A stretch of 64,000 nucleotides of DNA from Pseudomonas lini (GCF_964063345.1 NZ_OZ061318.1:2604001-2668000), one strand, 5' to 3'; shown: positions 1-10,883, counted from the first letter of the stretch. The notes: generated by a model not told the origin, from the letters alone. Made by a program: numbers and translations.

Positions 1-827
1 TCGCTGGCGCGCAGGAAATCTTCGAAGTCCGGCTGCACCGGGATGTCGAGCGCGCCGGCTTGCTGCCAGTAATCTTCCAGCCAGCCACGCACGCGTTCTT
101 CAGGCCAGCTGAGGAAGGCGTCCTTGAACAGGCAAGTCACGTCGTAGGTCACCGGGCCATAAACCGCGTCCTGAAAATCCAGCACGCCGGGATTCGGCTC
201 GCTGAGCATCAGGTTGCGCGGCATGTAGTCGCGATGCACCAGGACTTTGGGCTGAGCCAGGGCGCTGTCGATCAGCAGGTCGCTGACCTGTTGCCAGAGC
301 GTTTGCTGCGCCGAATCAAACTCGATGCCGAGTTCGCGCTTCACGTACCACTCGGGGAACAGTTCCAGTTCACGACGCAGCAGTGCCACGTCATAACTTG
401 GCAGCGGCGCCACCATCGGCAACTGCTGGAAAGCCAGCAGTGCTTGCAGGGCATCCTTGAACAAATCGTCAGCGTTTTCGCTGTCGATCACGTCCAGGTA
501 AGTCTTGTTGCCCAGGTCATTGAGCAAAAGAAAACCACGCTCTAGGTCTTCGGCATAAATTTTCGGCACGTTTATTCCGGATTTCGCCAGCAGAAAAGCA
601 ATATCCACGAAGGGTTTGCAGTTTTCCTGGGGCGGCGGCGCGTCCATCACAACGAAACTTCGGCCTGCGCCTTCCCAGCGGAAATAGCGCCGAAAACTCG
701 CGTCGCTACTGGCCGCAGTCAACGTGGCCGGGGGCACAGAGCCCCAACCTTGTTCTGCGAAGAGGATAGCCAACTGTTCATCGAGCCAAACTTTCAGGTG
801 TTGCAAGCGTACATCTTGGTCAGGCAT
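1..827 (-). CDS. amgK: N-acetylmuramate/N-acetylglucosamine kinase AmgK, 3' end outside window
   Basis: Cytoplasmic sugar kinase of the peptidoglycan-recycling (MurU) shortcut; it phosphorylates the anomeric carbon of MurNAc/GlcNAc. About 275 codons are visible from an ATG at 827, and the frame stays open to the window edge, so the C-terminus is missing. The protein has the aminoglycoside-phosphotransferase fold: a nucleotide-binding N-lobe and the catalytic loop HRDYMPRN at residues 198-205 (Asp200 the likely base), followed by [10 protein letters not shown] with the metal-binding Asp. It is divergent from lptD, as in other Pseudomonas, where murU follows amgK. A generic phosphotransferase would look similar, but the neighbourhood supports AmgK. 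Confidence 0.88.
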   Translation of the reverse strand, partial: MPDQDVRLQHLKVWLDEQLAILFAEQGWGSVPPATLTAASSDASFRRYFRWEGAGRSFVVMDAPPPQENCKPFVDIAFLLAKSGINVPKIYAEDLERGFLLLNDLGNKTYLDVIDSENADDLFKDALQALLAFQQLPMVAPLPSYDVALLRRELELFPEWYVKRELGIEFDSAQQTLWQQVSDLLIDSALAQPKVLVHRDYMPRNLMLSEPNPGVLDFQDAVYGPVTYDVTCLFKDAFLSWPEERVRGWLEDYWQQAGALDIPVQPDFEDFLRAS

Positions 828-957
828 TGCAAGGGTCTCCGACGGCGCTAGCCGTCAAGCGGGTCATGCTTTATTATCCAGCATCTTTTTCAGACCATCG
901 AGAGGCGTGCGGCCCACACCGCGGGCAGATGGCACGCAGGAAGCCCGGACTAATAAG
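828..957. promoter_or_regulatory. Divergent amgK/lptD promoter region
   Basis: 130-bp gap between the divergent start codons of amgK and lptD, expected to hold both promoters. A small perfect inverted repeat, GACGGC-GCTA-GCCGTC (841-856), lies 14 bp from the amgK start. No convincing -35/-10 pair could be assigned by eye. Confidence 0.4.
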
Positions 958-3756
958 ATGGCATTGAAATCCCCCGCGTTTCGTAAAAAATTTCCGTTGT
1001 TGGTCACCGGCAGTCTGCTGGCCCTGCAACCACTCGCCACTTCGTTCGTGGTCGCCGCGGAACAGTATGACTGCTCAGTCTCTGCTTCGGGTGCCTGGGA
1101 CTGTGCGCCAAAAGCGCCGGCCGCTGCATTGCCGCCACGCCCCGTCCATGACGGCAGCGCAGTTTCCGCCACTGGCGAAGCCCCGGCAGACACCGGCTCC
1201 AGCGCAGACACCGGCGCAAAACCTGTGCTGGTTACCGAGTCCAAGGGTCGCGGCCTGAAGTCGCGTAGTGAAGACTACAGCCACCTCGACTGGGTTCCGC
1301 GCGAGAAGCTCACTGCAGCGCAATTGGCCGAAACCGGTCCTTACTGCTCTGGTTCCTATATCGAACCGATTCGTCCTGGCATGAATGACAAGACGAATAA
1401 AAGTGACGCTCCGACCTTTCTCGGTGCAAAAGCCTCTCGCTATAAGCAGGATGAACAGGTCGCTACCCTGGCCGGTGACGTGGTCATGCGTCAGGGCAGC
1501 ATGCAGGTCGAAGCCGACGAAGCGAACCTCTACCAGGCCGAGAGCCGTGGCGAACTGAGCGGCAACGTCCGTGTTCGCGACAACGGCGCACTGATCGTGG
1601 GCGACCACGCCGACGTGCAGCTCGACACGGGTGAAGCCAAGGTCGACAACGCCGAATACGTGATGCACAAATCCCGTATCCGCGGTAACGCGCTGTACGC
1701 CAAACGTGCCGAGAACGCGATCATCCGACTCAAGGATGGTACGTACACCACGTGCGAACCAAACAGCAACGCCTGGCAGCTCAAGGGCAACAACATCACC
1801 TTGAACCCGGCGACCGGTTTCGGTACTGCGACCAACGTGACGCTGCGGGTCAAGGACATTCCGGTTCTGTACACGCCATACATCTATTTCCCGATCGACG
1901 ACCGTCGCCAATCCGGCTTCCTGCCGCCAACCATTGGCACCGGCAGCGATACCGGCTTCCTGCTGGTCACCCCGTATTACTTCAACCTGGCACCGAACTA
2001 CGATGCCACGTTGTACCCGCGCTATATGACCAAGCGTGGCCTGTTGATGGAAGGTGAATTCCGCTATCTGACCAAGTCCAGCGAAGGTCAGTTCGGCGCC
2101 GCGTACCTCAACGACGAGAACGACGATCGCAAGCTGCAGACTGATTACGAAAAAACCCGCTACATGTATAACTGGCAGCACAAGGGTGGTCTGGACTCGC
2201 GCGTCCTTACGCAAGTCGATTACACCAAGATCAGCGATCCGTATTACTTCCAGGATCTGCAGACTGATCAGATTGGTGTGAAAAGTGCCGATTTCGTGAA
2301 CCAGCAGGGTTCTGTCACCTATCGTGGCGACAGCTATACCGCTCGTTTGAATGCCCAGGCTTATCAGCTGGCGACCGTTTCGAACATCACCCCGTACGAT
2401 CGCTTGCCGCAGATCACCTTCAATGGACAGTTGCCTTACCATCCGGAAGGGCTGAACTTCGATTACGAGACAGAGGTCGTGCGGTTTGATCGTGATTTGA
2501 AGAGTGGCAACTTCGTAAACGAAGATGGCACTGTCGAACCGCGACTTGATAACAACGTGGCTGGCCTGGCTCGCGCTAACGGCGACCGTTTGAATCTCAA
2601 GCCGGGTGTCAGTCTGCCGTTGAACTGGACCTATGGGTTCTTGAAGCCGTCTCTTAAGTATCAGTACACCCAGTACCAGCTGGATCTGGACGGCAAAGGT
2701 AAAAGCGACATCGCCTCGCAGGATTCAGAAGCAGACCGTACCAATGGCACGTTCAGCAGCAACCAGAATCGCGGCGTACCGATCGCGAGCATCGACAGCG
2801 GCCTGTACTTCGATCGCAACACCCAATGGTTCGGCAAGAACTATCGCCAGACCCTGGAACCGCGCCTGTTCTACCTTTATGTACCTGAGGAAGACCAGAA
2901 GGATATTCCGGTATTCGACACCGGCGAATACACCTTCAACTACGCCTCGCTATTCCGCGACAACCGCTTCTCCGGCTCCGACCGTGTCGGTGACGAGAAC
3001 AAGCTGTCGCTGGGCATCACCAACCGCTGGATCGAAGACAACGGCTTCGAGCGTCAACGCATCAGCGTCGGCCAGGCCTTGTACTTCAAGGACCGCGAAG
3101 TCCAGTTGCCAGGTATCGATGCGAAAACCCGCGACGATGCAAAATCCAGTGTTTCGCCGTACGCACTGGAATACGAATACCGCTGGAACCGCGATTGGCG
3201 CACCACGGCCGACTACAACTGGGACCCGGACAGCCGCAGCCCTCGCTCGGGCAGCGCGATGTTCCACTACCAGCCTGAAGACAACCCGAACAAGGTTATC
3301 AACGCCGGTTATCGCTATCGCAACGACCAGGTCCGTTATGACCAGAACACCGGTAAATGGTCGGTGGGCGGCGGTGACTACGGTACTCCGGGCACTCCTG
3401 GCTACGTGAAGGACTACTACAAGATCCAGCAGCACGACTTCTCGGTGATCTGGCCGATCGTGCCGCAGTGGAACGCCATCAGCCGCTGGCAGTATGACTA
3501 CAACCGCAACCGTACTCTGGAAGCCTTCGGTGGTTTCGAATACGACAACTGCTGCTGGAAATTGCGCCTGATCAACCGTTACTGGGTCAGCTATGACGAG
3601 TTCAGTCAGAACGCCCCGGAAAACGAAAAAGGCGACCACGGCGTCTTCCTCCAAATTGTTCTGAAGGGACTCGGCGGCCTCACCGGCGCCAAGGTAGAGA
3701 GCTTCCTCGACAAAGGCATCCAAGGTTATCGTGAACGTGAAGACCAAGCTTTCTGA
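958..3756 (+). CDS. lptD: LPS-assembly outer-membrane protein LptD
   Basis: Outer-membrane beta-barrel that, with LptE, inserts lipopolysaccharide into the outer leaflet. 932 residues from the ATG at 958, close to the usual Pseudomonas length. A signal peptide covers about residues 1-34 (KK-charged N-terminus, hydrophobic core, ending VVAA). A periplasmic OstA-like jellyroll follows, then a long aromatic-rich barrel. The adjacent cysteines C865-C866 (NCCW) match the C-terminal pair that forms the inter-domain disulfides; N-terminal cysteines lie in [13 protein letters not shown]. The frame is open upstream to 724, but that extension lacks a signal sequence and overlaps amgK, so 958 is chosen. 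First gene of the lptD-surA-pdxA-rsmA-apaGH unit. Confidence 0.96.
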   Translation: MALKSPAFRKKFPLLVTGSLLALQPLATSFVVAAEQYDCSVSASGAWDCAPKAPAAALPPRPVHDGSAVSATGEAPADTGSSADTGAKPVLVTESKGRGLKSRSEDYSHLDWVPREKLTAAQLAETGPYCSGSYIEPIRPGMNDKTNKSDAPTFLGAKASRYKQDEQVATLAGDVVMRQGSMQVEADEANLYQAESRGELSGNVRVRDNGALIVGDHADVQLDTGEAKVDNAEYVMHKSRIRGNALYAKRAENAIIRLKDGTYTTCEPNSNAWQLKGNNITLNPATGFGTATNVTLRVKDIPVLYTPYIYFPIDDRRQSGFLPPTIGTGSDTGFLLVTPYYFNLAPNYDATLYPRYMTKRGLLMEGEFRYLTKSSEGQFGAAYLNDENDDRKLQTDYEKTRYMYNWQHKGGLDSRVLTQVDYTKISDPYYFQDLQTDQIGVKSADFVNQQGSVTYRGDSYTARLNAQAYQLATVSNITPYDRLPQITFNGQLPYHPEGLNFDYETEVVRFDRDLKSGNFVNEDGTVEPRLDNNVAGLARANGDRLNLKPGVSLPLNWTYGFLKPSLKYQYTQYQLDLDGKGKSDIASQDSEADRTNGTFSSNQNRGVPIASIDSGLYFDRNTQWFGKNYRQTLEPRLFYLYVPEEDQKDIPVFDTGEYTFNYASLFRDNRFSGSDRVGDENKLSLGITNRWIEDNGFERQRISVGQALYFKDREVQLPGIDAKTRDDAKSSVSPYALEYEYRWNRDWRTTADYNWDPDSRSPRSGSAMFHYQPEDNPNKVINAGYRYRNDQVRYDQNTGKWSVGGGDYGTPGTPGYVKDYYKIQQHDFSVIWPIVPQWNAISRWQYDYNRNRTLEAFGGFEYDNCCWKLRLINRYWVSYDEFSQNAPENEKGDHGVFLQIVLKGLGGLTGAKVESFLDKGIQGYREREDQAF

Positions 3757-5053
3757 TTGTCTGCGCCCGCTGATGCTGGGCGCGCTGTTCCTGGGTACCG
3801 CGGCCAACGCCGCGGTACAGTCCATCGATAAAGTGGTGGCCATCGTCGACAACGACGTGGTCATGCAGAGCCAACTGGACCAGCGTGTTCATGAAGTTCA
3901 GCAAACCATCGCCAAACGTGGTGCTGCCGTACCACCTGCCGGCGTGCTGGATCAGCAGGTGCTCGAGCGTCTGATCGTCGAAAACCTGCAACTGCAGATC
4001 GGCGAGCGTTCCGGCATCCGCATTACCGATGAAGAGCTGAACCAGGCAGTCGGCACCATTGCCCAGCGCAATAACATGTCGATTGAGCAATTCCGCTCCG
4101 CTTTGTCTCGCGACGGCCTGTCTTATGACGACGCTCGTGACCAGATCCGCCGCGAAATGATCATCAGCCGTGTGCGTCAACGCCGTGTCGCTGAACGCAT
4201 TCAGGTGTCCGAGCAGGAAGTGAAGAACTTCCTGGCGTCCGACCTGGGCAAGATGCAGCTGTCCGAAGAGTTTCGTCTGGCCAACATCCTGATTCCTACG
4301 CCGGAAAGCGCCAACTCCGACGCGATTCAGAATGCCGCCAAACAAGCCGACGCGGTTTACCAGCAACTCAAGCAAGGCGCTGACTTCGGTCAGTTGGCAA
4401 TTGCCAAATCCGCCAGCGAAACCGCGCTGGAAGGCGGCGACATGGGCTGGCGTAAAGCCGCTCAACTGCCACCTCCGTTCGATCGTATGCTGAGCACCAT
4501 GGCGGTGGGTGACGTGACCCAGCCTATGCGTACCCCGGGCGGCTTCATCATTTTGAAGATCCTCGACAAGCGTGGCGGCGAAGCCCAGGTGCGTGACGAA
4601 GTGCATGTGCGTCACATCCTGGTCAAACCAAGCCCGATCCGCGACGAAGAAAAAACCAAAGCCCTGGCTCAATCGCTCTACTCCCGTATTGAAGCGGGCG
4701 AAGACTTTGGCGAGCTGGCGAAAAGCTTCTCGGAAGATCCGGGTTCCGCCCTCAACGGTGGTGACCTGAACTGGATCGACCCGAATGCGCTGGTTCCTGA
4801 ATTCCGCGAAGTGATGGCCAAGACCCCACAAGGTCAGCTGTCCAAGCCGTTCCAGACTCAATATGGCTGGCACGTTCTGGAAGTCCTTGGCCGCCGCGCC
4901 ACCGACAGCACCACCCAGGCCCGTGAACAGCAAGCCATGACCGTACTGCGTAACCGCAAATACGACGAAGAGCTGCAAACCTGGCTGCGTCAGATCCGTG
5001 ACGAAGCGTATGTAGAAATCAAGCTCCCTGGTGCAGACCAGGCAACGCAGTGA
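3731..5053 (+). CDS. surA: Periplasmic chaperone / peptidyl-prolyl isomerase SurA
   Basis: Escorts outer-membrane proteins, LptD among the main clients, across the periplasm. 440 residues: a signal peptide (about 1-26, ending ANA), an N-terminal SurA chaperone domain, then two parvulin (PpiC) domains, roughly residues 175-280 and 285-390. The second carries the clear VRHILVK...YGWHVLEV signature. The GTG at 3731 overlaps the end of lptD by 26 nt and has AAGG five bases upstream; a second GTG two codons later (3737) is an alternative with poorer spacing. The overlap with lptD implies translational coupling of chaperone and client. Confidence 0.95.
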   Translation: MNVKTKLSDCLRPLMLGALFLGTAANAAVQSIDKVVAIVDNDVVMQSQLDQRVHEVQQTIAKRGAAVPPAGVLDQQVLERLIVENLQLQIGERSGIRITDEELNQAVGTIAQRNNMSIEQFRSALSRDGLSYDDARDQIRREMIISRVRQRRVAERIQVSEQEVKNFLASDLGKMQLSEEFRLANILIPTPESANSDAIQNAAKQADAVYQQLKQGADFGQLAIAKSASETALEGGDMGWRKAAQLPPPFDRMLSTMAVGDVTQPMRTPGGFIILKILDKRGGEAQVRDEVHVRHILVKPSPIRDEEKTKALAQSLYSRIEAGEDFGELAKSFSEDPGSALNGGDLNWIDPNALVPEFREVMAKTPQGQLSKPFQTQYGWHVLEVLGRRATDSTTQAREQQAMTVLRNRKYDEELQTWLRQIRDEAYVEIKLPGADQATQ

Positions 5054-6039
5054 AACCCAAGCGTTTCGCGTTGACCCCCGGCGAACCGGCCGGCATAGGT
5101 CCTGACCTGTGCCTGCTGCTCGCCTCGCAAGCCCAGCCACACCCTCTGATTGCCATTACCAGCCGCGACCTGCTCATCGAGCGGGCTGCGCAGCTGGGCG
5201 TGGTTGTCGATCTGCTGCCGGTAACGCCGGACAGCTGGCCGGATGCTCCCGCACCTGCCAACAGCCTGTATGTGTGGGATACGCCGCTCAACGCCAAGGT
5301 CACCGCCGGGCAACTGGACAAAGCCAACGCGGCTTTCGTCCTGGAAACCCTGACGCGTGCTGGCCAGGGCTGCCTGGACGGGCATTTCGCCGGCATGATC
5401 ACCGCCCCTGTGCACAAGGGCGTGATCAATGAATCCGGAATCGCCTTTTCCGGGCACACGGAATTTCTTGCTGACCTGACTCATACCGCGCAAGTGGTGA
5501 TGATGCTCGCCACCCGCGGCTTGCGCGTGGCGCTGGTCACCACTCACTTGCCACTTCGCGAGATTGCCGACGCAATCACACCGGAGCGGCTGGAGCGGGT
5601 CACACGGATTCTGCACGCCGACCTGCAAGAAAAATTCGGCATCGCCCAGCCACGCATCCTGGTTTGCGGGCTTAACCCGCACGCCGGTGAAGGCGGTCAT
5701 CTGGGCCATGAAGAAATCGACATCATCGAACCTACATTAGAGCGCCTGCGCGGCGAGGGCATGGACCTTCGCGGTCCCCTGCCCGCCGACACTCTGTTTA
5801 CCCCCAAATATCTGGAGCACTGCGACGCGGTGCTGGCGATGTACCATGACCAGGGCCTGCCCGTGCTGAAATACAAAGGCTTCGGCGCGGCAGTCAACGT
5901 GACCCTCGGCTTGCCGATCATCCGCACATCGGTCGACCACGGCACCGCCCTGGATCTGGCCGGTAGCGGCAAAATCGATACCGGCAGCCTGCAAGTCGCC
6001 CTGGAAACCGCCTACCAGATGGCCGAGACCCATTTATGA
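5050..6039 (+). CDS. pdxA: 4-hydroxythreonine-4-phosphate dehydrogenase PdxA
   Basis: NAD-dependent oxidation and decarboxylation of 4-phosphohydroxy-threonine in the DXP-dependent pyridoxal phosphate pathway. 329 residues, the normal family length. Metal-ligand histidines lie in [25 protein letters not shown] and [12 protein letters not shown], all PdxA hallmarks. It starts with GTG inside the surA stop region (a 4-base GTGA overlap), and its own stop overlaps the rsmA start, so it is translationally coupled on both sides. Confidence 0.96.
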   Translation: MKPKRFALTPGEPAGIGPDLCLLLASQAQPHPLIAITSRDLLIERAAQLGVVVDLLPVTPDSWPDAPAPANSLYVWDTPLNAKVTAGQLDKANAAFVLETLTRAGQGCLDGHFAGMITAPVHKGVINESGIAFSGHTEFLADLTHTAQVVMMLATRGLRVALVTTHLPLREIADAITPERLERVTRILHADLQEKFGIAQPRILVCGLNPHAGEGGHLGHEEIDIIEPTLERLRGEGMDLRGPLPADTLFTPKYLEHCDAVLAMYHDQGLPVLKYKGFGAAVNVTLGLPIIRTSVDHGTALDLAGSGKIDTGSLQVALETAYQMAETHL

Positions 6040-6854
6040 CCGAGCATTACCAACACCGGGCGCGCAAGCGCTTCGGCCAGAATTTCCTGCACGATGCCGG
6101 CGTTATTGACCGCATCCTGCGCTCCATCCACGCCAAACCCGAAGACCGTCTGCTGGAAATCGGCCCGGGCCAGGGTGCGCTGACCCAAGGCCTGCTTAAC
6201 AGCGGCGCCCAGCTGGACGTGGTGGAGCTGGACAAGGACCTGGTTCCGATCCTCAATCAGCAGTTCGCCGGCAGGAGCAATTTCAACCTGCATCAGGGCG
6301 ATGCGCTGAAGTTCGACTTCACCAGTCTGAACGCAGCACCGGGCAGTCTTCGGGTAGTCGGCAACCTGCCGTACAACATCTCTACGCCGCTTATTTTCCA
6401 CCTGCTGCATAACGCCAGCCTGATCCGCGACATGCACTTCATGCTGCAAAAGGAAGTGGTCGAGCGTATGGCGGCCGGTCCTGGTGGTGGTGACTGGGGT
6501 CGCCTGTCGATCATGGTTCAGTACCATTGCCGGGTCGAGCATCTGTTCAATGTCGGCCCGGGGGCATTCAATCCGCCACCGAAAGTCGATTCGGCCATCG
6601 TGCGTCTGGTGCCTCACGCGGTACTCCCGCATCCAGCCAAAGATCACAAACTGCTCGAGCGCGTCGTGCGCGAAGCCTTCAACCAGCGCCGCAAAACCCT
6701 GCGCAACACGCTGAAACTGTTGCTGAGCAATGCTGAAATCGAAGCCGCCGGCGTCGATGGCAGCCTGCGCCCCGAACAGCTCGATCTGGCTGCCTTCGTG
6801 CGCCTGGCCGACAAGCTCAGCGAACAAGTCCTACAAAAGCCTGTTACCGACTGA
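6036..6854 (+). CDS. rsmA: 16S rRNA m6,2A1518/1519 dimethyltransferase RsmA (KsgA)
   Basis: SAM-dependent dimethylation of two adjacent adenosines near the 3' end of 16S rRNA, a late step of small-subunit assembly. 272 residues. Visible motifs are [11 protein letters not shown] at the N-terminus, the SAM loop [12 protein letters not shown], and the catalytic NLPYNIS of N6-adenine methylases. The C-terminal helical domain ends with the [16 protein letters not shown] basic patch. The ATGA overlap with pdxA is the arrangement conserved across gammaproteobacteria. Confidence 0.97.
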   Translation: MTEHYQHRARKRFGQNFLHDAGVIDRILRSIHAKPEDRLLEIGPGQGALTQGLLNSGAQLDVVELDKDLVPILNQQFAGRSNFNLHQGDALKFDFTSLNAAPGSLRVVGNLPYNISTPLIFHLLHNASLIRDMHFMLQKEVVERMAAGPGGGDWGRLSIMVQYHCRVEHLFNVGPGAFNPPPKVDSAIVRLVPHAVLPHPAKDHKLLERVVREAFNQRRKTLRNTLKLLLSNAEIEAAGVDGSLRPEQLDLAAFVRLADKLSEQVLQKPVTD

Positions 6855-6868
6855 CAGGCGATGAGCGC

Positions 6869-6905
6869 TATCGGGTAGGACGCCACTCTGGTCTACTACC
6901 CGATA
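6869..6905. repeat. Inverted repeat between rsmA and apaG
   Basis: Ten-base perfect arms, TATCGGGTAG (6869-6878) and CTACCCGATA (6896-6905), separated by 17 bases in the 115-bp rsmA-apaG gap. There is no T-run after it, so it is a poor intrinsic terminator. It could be an operator or an mRNA hairpin. Confidence 0.5.
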
Positions 6906-6969
6906 CTTGGCCTAGACTGAGTTCAATCAGCTACGCCCCGCGTCCCGCTTCGTTTCTAAGGCCTTTTGC

Positions 6970-7350
6970 ATGTCCGATCCTCGTTATCAGGTCGACGTCA
7001 GCGTCGTCACCCGCTATCTGGCAGAACAATCGCAACCCGAGCAAAACCGCTTTGCCTTCGCTTACACCATCACCGTGCACAACAATGGCGAGTTACCCGC
7101 CAAGCTGCTGTCGCGGCACTGGGTAATCACCGACGGTGACGGACATGTCGAGGAGGTTCGCGGCGCAGGCGTCGTCGGCCAGCAGCCGTTGATCGACGTC
7201 GGCAAGAGCCACACTTACAGCAGCGGCACTGTCATGACGTCCAAGGTCGGTACGATGCAGGGCACTTATGAAATGGTCGCCGACGACGGCAAACACTTCG
7301 ATGCCATCATCGCGCCGTTTCGTCTGGCGGTACCCGGAGCCCTGCACTGA
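6970..7350 (+). CDS. apaG: ApaG protein (Co2+/Mg2+ efflux-associated DUF525 family)
   Basis: Small cytosolic protein of one fibronectin-III-like ApaG domain filling all 126 residues, the standard length. Typical segments are [20 protein letters not shown] and the glycine-rich GAGVVGQQP. Its biochemical role is not settled; mutants in enterobacteria affect divalent-cation resistance. The stop overlaps the apaH start by one base (TGATG), so the two are co-translated. Confidence 0.95.
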   Translation: MSDPRYQVDVSVVTRYLAEQSQPEQNRFAFAYTITVHNNGELPAKLLSRHWVITDGDGHVEEVRGAGVVGQQPLIDVGKSHTYSSGTVMTSKVGTMQGTYEMVADDGKHFDAIIAPFRLAVPGALH

Positions 7351-8231
7351 TGGCGACGTATGCCGTCGGCGATTTGCAAGGTTGCCTTGAGCCGCTGCAA
7401 TGCCTGCTCAGGCAAGTTGCCTTCGACCCTGCGCGGGACCGTCTGTGGCTGGTGGGTGATCTCATCAACCGTGGCCCGCAGTCGCTGGAAACCTTGCGCT
7501 TCCTCTATAGCATCCGCGAATCGCTGGTGTGCGTGCTCGGCAACCATGACCTGCACTTGCTGGCCGTCGGGCAAAACATCGAACGCCTGAAGAAAGCCGA
7601 CACCCTGCGCGAGATCCTTGAAGCACCCGATAGCGCGGAGCTACTGGAGTGGGTCCGACAGCAAAAGCTCATGCATTACGACGAACAGCGCGATATCGCC
7701 CTGGTCCATGCCGGCATCCCGCCTCAATGGTCGCTACGCAAAGCCTTGAAGTGCGCCGCCGAAGTCGAAGAAGCCCTGCGCGATGACAACCGCTTCGCGC
7801 CTTACCTCGACGGTATGTACGGCAACGAGCCAGTGAAATGGGATAACGACCTCAAGGGCGCGCCGCGCTTGCGAGTCATCACCAACTATTTCACCCGGAT
7901 GCGTTTTTGCACCAGCGACGGCAAGCTTGATCTCAAGGGCAAGGAAGGCATCGACACCGCACCGCCGGGTTATGCGCCGTGGTTCACCCACAAGGAGCGC
8001 AAGACCAAAGGCCTGAAGATCATCTTCGGTCACTGGGCGGCGCTCGAAGGCCAGTGCAACGAGCCAGGTCTGTTTGCGCTCGACACCGGTTGCGTCTGGG
8101 GTGGCGCCATGACCCTGATGAACGTCGACACCGGCGAACGCCTGCAATGTAAATGCGACGCCCATGGCCACACTCGGCCGGCTGTCGCCGCCTCTACTCC
8201 CGAACAAACGTCAGCCAGCGCCCCGCGCTAG
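7350..8231 (+). CDS. apaH: Symmetrical bis(5'-nucleosyl)-tetraphosphatase ApaH
   Basis: Hydrolyses Ap4A to two ADP and also acts as a decapping enzyme on Np4-capped RNA in E. coli. 293 residues of the calcineurin-like phosphoesterase fold, with the metal-binding motifs GDLQG (near residue 8), [12 protein letters not shown] and a later GHW. The last roughly 25 residues (after QCKCDAHG) are low-complexity and unlikely to be catalytic. It follows apaG directly. Confidence 0.95.
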   Translation: MATYAVGDLQGCLEPLQCLLRQVAFDPARDRLWLVGDLINRGPQSLETLRFLYSIRESLVCVLGNHDLHLLAVGQNIERLKKADTLREILEAPDSAELLEWVRQQKLMHYDEQRDIALVHAGIPPQWSLRKALKCAAEVEEALRDDNRFAPYLDGMYGNEPVKWDNDLKGAPRLRVITNYFTRMRFCTSDGKLDLKGKEGIDTAPPGYAPWFTHKERKTKGLKIIFGHWAALEGQCNEPGLFALDTGCVWGGAMTLMNVDTGERLQCKCDAHGHTRPAVAASTPEQTSASAPR

Positions 8232-8264
8232 ACTGCGCTTTCAGCCGAGCCACAGGAGCCCGCC

Positions 8265-8594
8265 ATGAGCGAATTCAAACGTATCCCCCCAGAACAGGCC
8301 CAGGCCCTGCGCGAACAAGGCGCGGTGGTGGTCGATGTCCGCGACCCTGCAACTTTTGCCGCGCTGCACATCGCCGGCTCGAAGCATCTGGACAACCATT
8401 CTCTGCATGCTTTCATTCAGGGCGCTGACCTGGACGCGCCGACGGTGGTGGTCTGCTATCACGGCAATTCCAGCCAGGGCGCGGCTGCTTATCTGATCAG
8501 TCAAGGCTTCTCGGACGTCTACAGCATGGACGGCGGTTTTGAGCTGTGGCGTACGACCTATCCTTCGGAAACGGCGCAAGGCACTTCCGAATAA
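8265..8594 (+). CDS. glpE: Thiosulfate sulfurtransferase (rhodanese) GlpE
   Basis: Transfers sulfane sulfur from thiosulfate to thiophilic acceptors such as cyanide or thioredoxin. A single rhodanese domain of 109 residues with the active-site loop CYHGNSS at residues 64-70 (Cys64 carries the persulfide). A GGAG-containing ribosome site precedes the ATG. Last gene of the lptD-led cluster on this strand; a hairpin (8640-8660) follows. Confidence 0.93.
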   Translation: MSEFKRIPPEQAQALREQGAVVVDVRDPATFAALHIAGSKHLDNHSLHAFIQGADLDAPTVVVCYHGNSSQGAAAYLISQGFSDVYSMDGGFELWRTTYPSETAQGTSE

Positions 8595-8639
8595 TTTTTT
8601 TCAAGGCGCGCAAGCCCCGGCCCCCGTGGGTTCGGGCAC

Positions 8640-8660
8640 TGGCAGACGAACGGTCTGCCA
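8640..8660. repeat. Perfect 8-bp inverted repeat after glpE
   Basis: TGGCAGAC (8640-8647) and GTCTGCCA (8653-8660) around a five-base centre, 46 bp past the glpE stop. The lack of a T-tract argues against a simple intrinsic terminator; an operator for yeaG is possible. Confidence 0.55.
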
Positions 8661-8812
8661 CAACTAATTACTTATTGCGCCTTTACCTTCAAGATTCCGA
8701 ACTATCCTTAAGCGCAGGCCATCCAAAACAGGGGAGAGCCGGTACACCGGCGCGCGGGTCATCGGGAGTAGCTTTCGGGGTTGATACCCTGAAGGTGTTC
8801 TGGGGGGTAAAC

Positions 8813-8834
8813 AGCAACTGCATATTCAGTTGCT
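8813..8834. repeat. Perfect hairpin in the yeaG leader
   Basis: AGCAACTG-CATATT-CAGTTGCT, with an 8-bp stem and a 6-nt loop, 58 bp upstream of the yeaG ATG. It may be an mRNA leader structure or a dyad operator. Confidence 0.55.
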
Positions 8835-8891
8835 TGCCAGCATCGACTGACTGATCCGGCGTCGGCTCCACGTATCGAGCGAGGTGACGTC

Positions 8892-10814
8892 ATGAGTATC
8901 TTTAGCCACTTCCAACAACGCTTCGAGTCCACGCGCCAGGAAGAACTCTCGCTGCAGGAGTACCTGGAGCTGTGCAAAAAGGACCGCAGCGCCTACGTTT
9001 CCGCAGCTGAGCGTCTTTTGCTGGCCATCGGTGAACCGGAGCTGCTCGACACCTCGACCAACTCGAGGCTGTCGCGAATCTTTTCCAACAAGGTGATCCG
9101 CCGCTATCCGGCCTTTGAAGACTTCCACGGGATGGAAGAATGCATCGACCAGATCGTGTCGTATTTCCGCCATGCCGCTCAGGGTCTGGAAGAAAAGAAA
9201 CAGATCCTCTATCTGCTCGGCCCTGTCGGCGGCGGTAAGTCGTCCCTGGCCGAAAAGCTCAAACAACTGATCGAGAAAGTGCCCTTCTACGCAATCAAGG
9301 GCTCGCCGGTTTTCGAGTCGCCTCTGGGTCTGTTCAACGCCACTGAAGATGGCGCGATCCTTGAGGAAGACTTCGGCATTCCCCGGCGCTATCTCAATAC
9401 CATCATGTCGCCATGGGCCACCAAGCGCCTGGCCGAATTCGGCGGCGACATCAGCCAGTTCCGCGTGGTGAAACTCTATCCGTCGATCCTTAACCAGATC
9501 GCAGTCGCGAAAACCGAGCCGGGTGATGAAAACAACCAGGACATCTCGGCACTGGTGGGCAAGGTCGATATTCGCAAACTGGAAGAGTTCCCGCAGAACG
9601 ACGCCGATGCCTACAGCTACTCGGGAGCCCTGTGCCGGGCCAACCAGGGCCTGATGGAATTCGTCGAAATGTTCAAGGCACCGATCAAGGTGCTGCACCC
9701 ATTGCTGACGGCCACCCAGGAAGGCAACTACAACAGTACCGAAGGCCTGGGGGCGATTCCGTTTACCGGGATCCTGCTGGCCCACTCCAACGAATCGGAA
9801 TGGCACACCTTCCGTAACAACAAGAACAACGAAGCCTTCATCGACCGGATCTATATCGTCAAAGTGCCATACTGCCTGCGCGTCAGCGACGAGGTGAAGA
9901 TCTACGACAAGCTCCTGTTCAACAGCTCGCTGGCCAAGGCCCATTGCGCGCCCGACACCCTGAAAATGCTCGCTCAGTTCACCGTGCTCTCGCGCCTCAA
10001 GGAGCCGGAAAACTCCAATATCTACTCCAAGATGCGTGTGTACGACGGTGAAAACCTCAAGGACACCGATCCGAAGGCCAAATCGATCCAGGAATACCGC
10101 GACGCAGCGGGTGTCGATGAAGGCATGAACGGTCTGTCGACCCGCTTCGCCTTCAAGATCCTGTCGAAGGTCTTCAACTTCGATCCGCACGAAATCGCCG
10201 CCAACCCGGTGCATCTGCTCTACGTGCTGGAACAACAGATCGAACAGGAACAGTTCCAGGCGGAGACCCGCGAGCGCTATCTGCGCTTCCTGAAAGAGTA
10301 CCTGGCGCCGCGTTATATCGAATTCATCGGCAAGGAGATCCAGACTGCCTATCTCGAGTCTTATAGCGAGTACGGTCAGAACATCTTCGATCGCTACGTG
10401 CTGTACGCCGACTTCTGGATTCAGGATCAGGAATATCGCGATCCGGAAACCGGCGAGATCCTCAACCGCGTAGCCCTGAACGAGGAACTGGAGAAAATCG
10501 AAAAACCGGCCGGCATCAGCAATCCGAAGGATTTCCGCAACGAAATCGTCAACTTCGTATTGCGCGCCCGAGCCAACAACAATGGCAAGAACCCAACCTG
10601 GCTCAGCTACGAAAAACTGCGGGTGGTCATCGAGAAGAAAATGTTCTCCAACACCGAGGACTTGCTGCCGGTCATCAGCTTCAACGCCAAGGCCAGCAAA
10701 GAGGACCAGCAGAAGCACAACGACTTTGTCACACGGATGGTCGAGCGGGGCTACACCGACAAACAGGTACGACTGCTGTCCGAGTGGTACTTGCGGGTCA
10801 GAAAATCACAGTAA
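8892..10814 (+). CDS. yeaG: PrkA-family serine protein kinase / AAA+ protein (YeaG)
   Basis: Cytosolic stress-response protein, classed as a serine kinase but with an AAA+ ATPase core. 640 residues, the family norm. The Walker A motif is GPVGGGKS at residues 110-117, preceded by the PrkA N-terminal domain (LQEYLELCKKDRSAY). The C-terminal PrkA kinase-like domain includes YRDPETGEILNR. In enterobacteria yeaG-yeaH responds to nitrogen starvation and stationary phase. Here it leads yeaG-yeaH-spoVR, the conserved Pseudomonas arrangement. Confidence 0.93.
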   Translation: MSIFSHFQQRFESTRQEELSLQEYLELCKKDRSAYVSAAERLLLAIGEPELLDTSTNSRLSRIFSNKVIRRYPAFEDFHGMEECIDQIVSYFRHAAQGLEEKKQILYLLGPVGGGKSSLAEKLKQLIEKVPFYAIKGSPVFESPLGLFNATEDGAILEEDFGIPRRYLNTIMSPWATKRLAEFGGDISQFRVVKLYPSILNQIAVAKTEPGDENNQDISALVGKVDIRKLEEFPQNDADAYSYSGALCRANQGLMEFVEMFKAPIKVLHPLLTATQEGNYNSTEGLGAIPFTGILLAHSNESEWHTFRNNKNNEAFIDRIYIVKVPYCLRVSDEVKIYDKLLFNSSLAKAHCAPDTLKMLAQFTVLSRLKEPENSNIYSKMRVYDGENLKDTDPKAKSIQEYRDAAGVDEGMNGLSTRFAFKILSKVFNFDPHEIAANPVHLLYVLEQQIEQEQFQAETRERYLRFLKEYLAPRYIEFIGKEIQTAYLESYSEYGQNIFDRYVLYADFWIQDQEYRDPETGEILNRVALNEELEKIEKPAGISNPKDFRNEIVNFVLRARANNNGKNPTWLSYEKLRVVIEKKMFSNTEDLLPVISFNAKASKEDQQKHNDFVTRMVERGYTDKQVRLLSEWYLRVRKSQ

Positions 10815-10847
10815 CCCGCTGCCGGTCAGACCGGTTGTCGTTAGCCC

Positions 10848-10883
10848 GAGGCCTGTTTACGCGTTTTCTGTTACACAGGCCTC
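10848..10883. repeat. 9-bp inverted repeat in the yeaG-yeaH gap
   Basis: GAGGCCTGT (10848-10856) and ACAGGCCTC (10875-10883) flank an 18-base loop in the 201-bp gap between yeaG and yeaH. It is followed by CTGGAGGTG rather than T residues, so it is more consistent with an mRNA stem or an operator for a second promoter than with a terminator. Confidence 0.55.

Larger units (their letters stand above)
8595..8891. other. glpE-yeaG intergenic region with two hairpins
   Basis: No gene seen. It contains a perfect 8-bp inverted repeat, TGGCAGAC-GAACG... at 8640-8660 with no T-run, and a second 8-bp one at 8813-8834 (AGCAACTG, six-base loop, CAGTTGCT) in the presumed yeaG leader. The yeaG promoter must lie here, but no unambiguous core element was identified. 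Confidence 0.5.

Noticed and set aside
724..957. Upstream extension of the lptD frame (78 extra codons)
   Set aside because: It overlaps amgK, has no signal peptide, and the proper signal sequence begins at 958.
8826..10718. 630-codon minus-strand open frame opposite yeaG
   Set aside because: Shadow frame; yeaG on the plus strand has full domain support.
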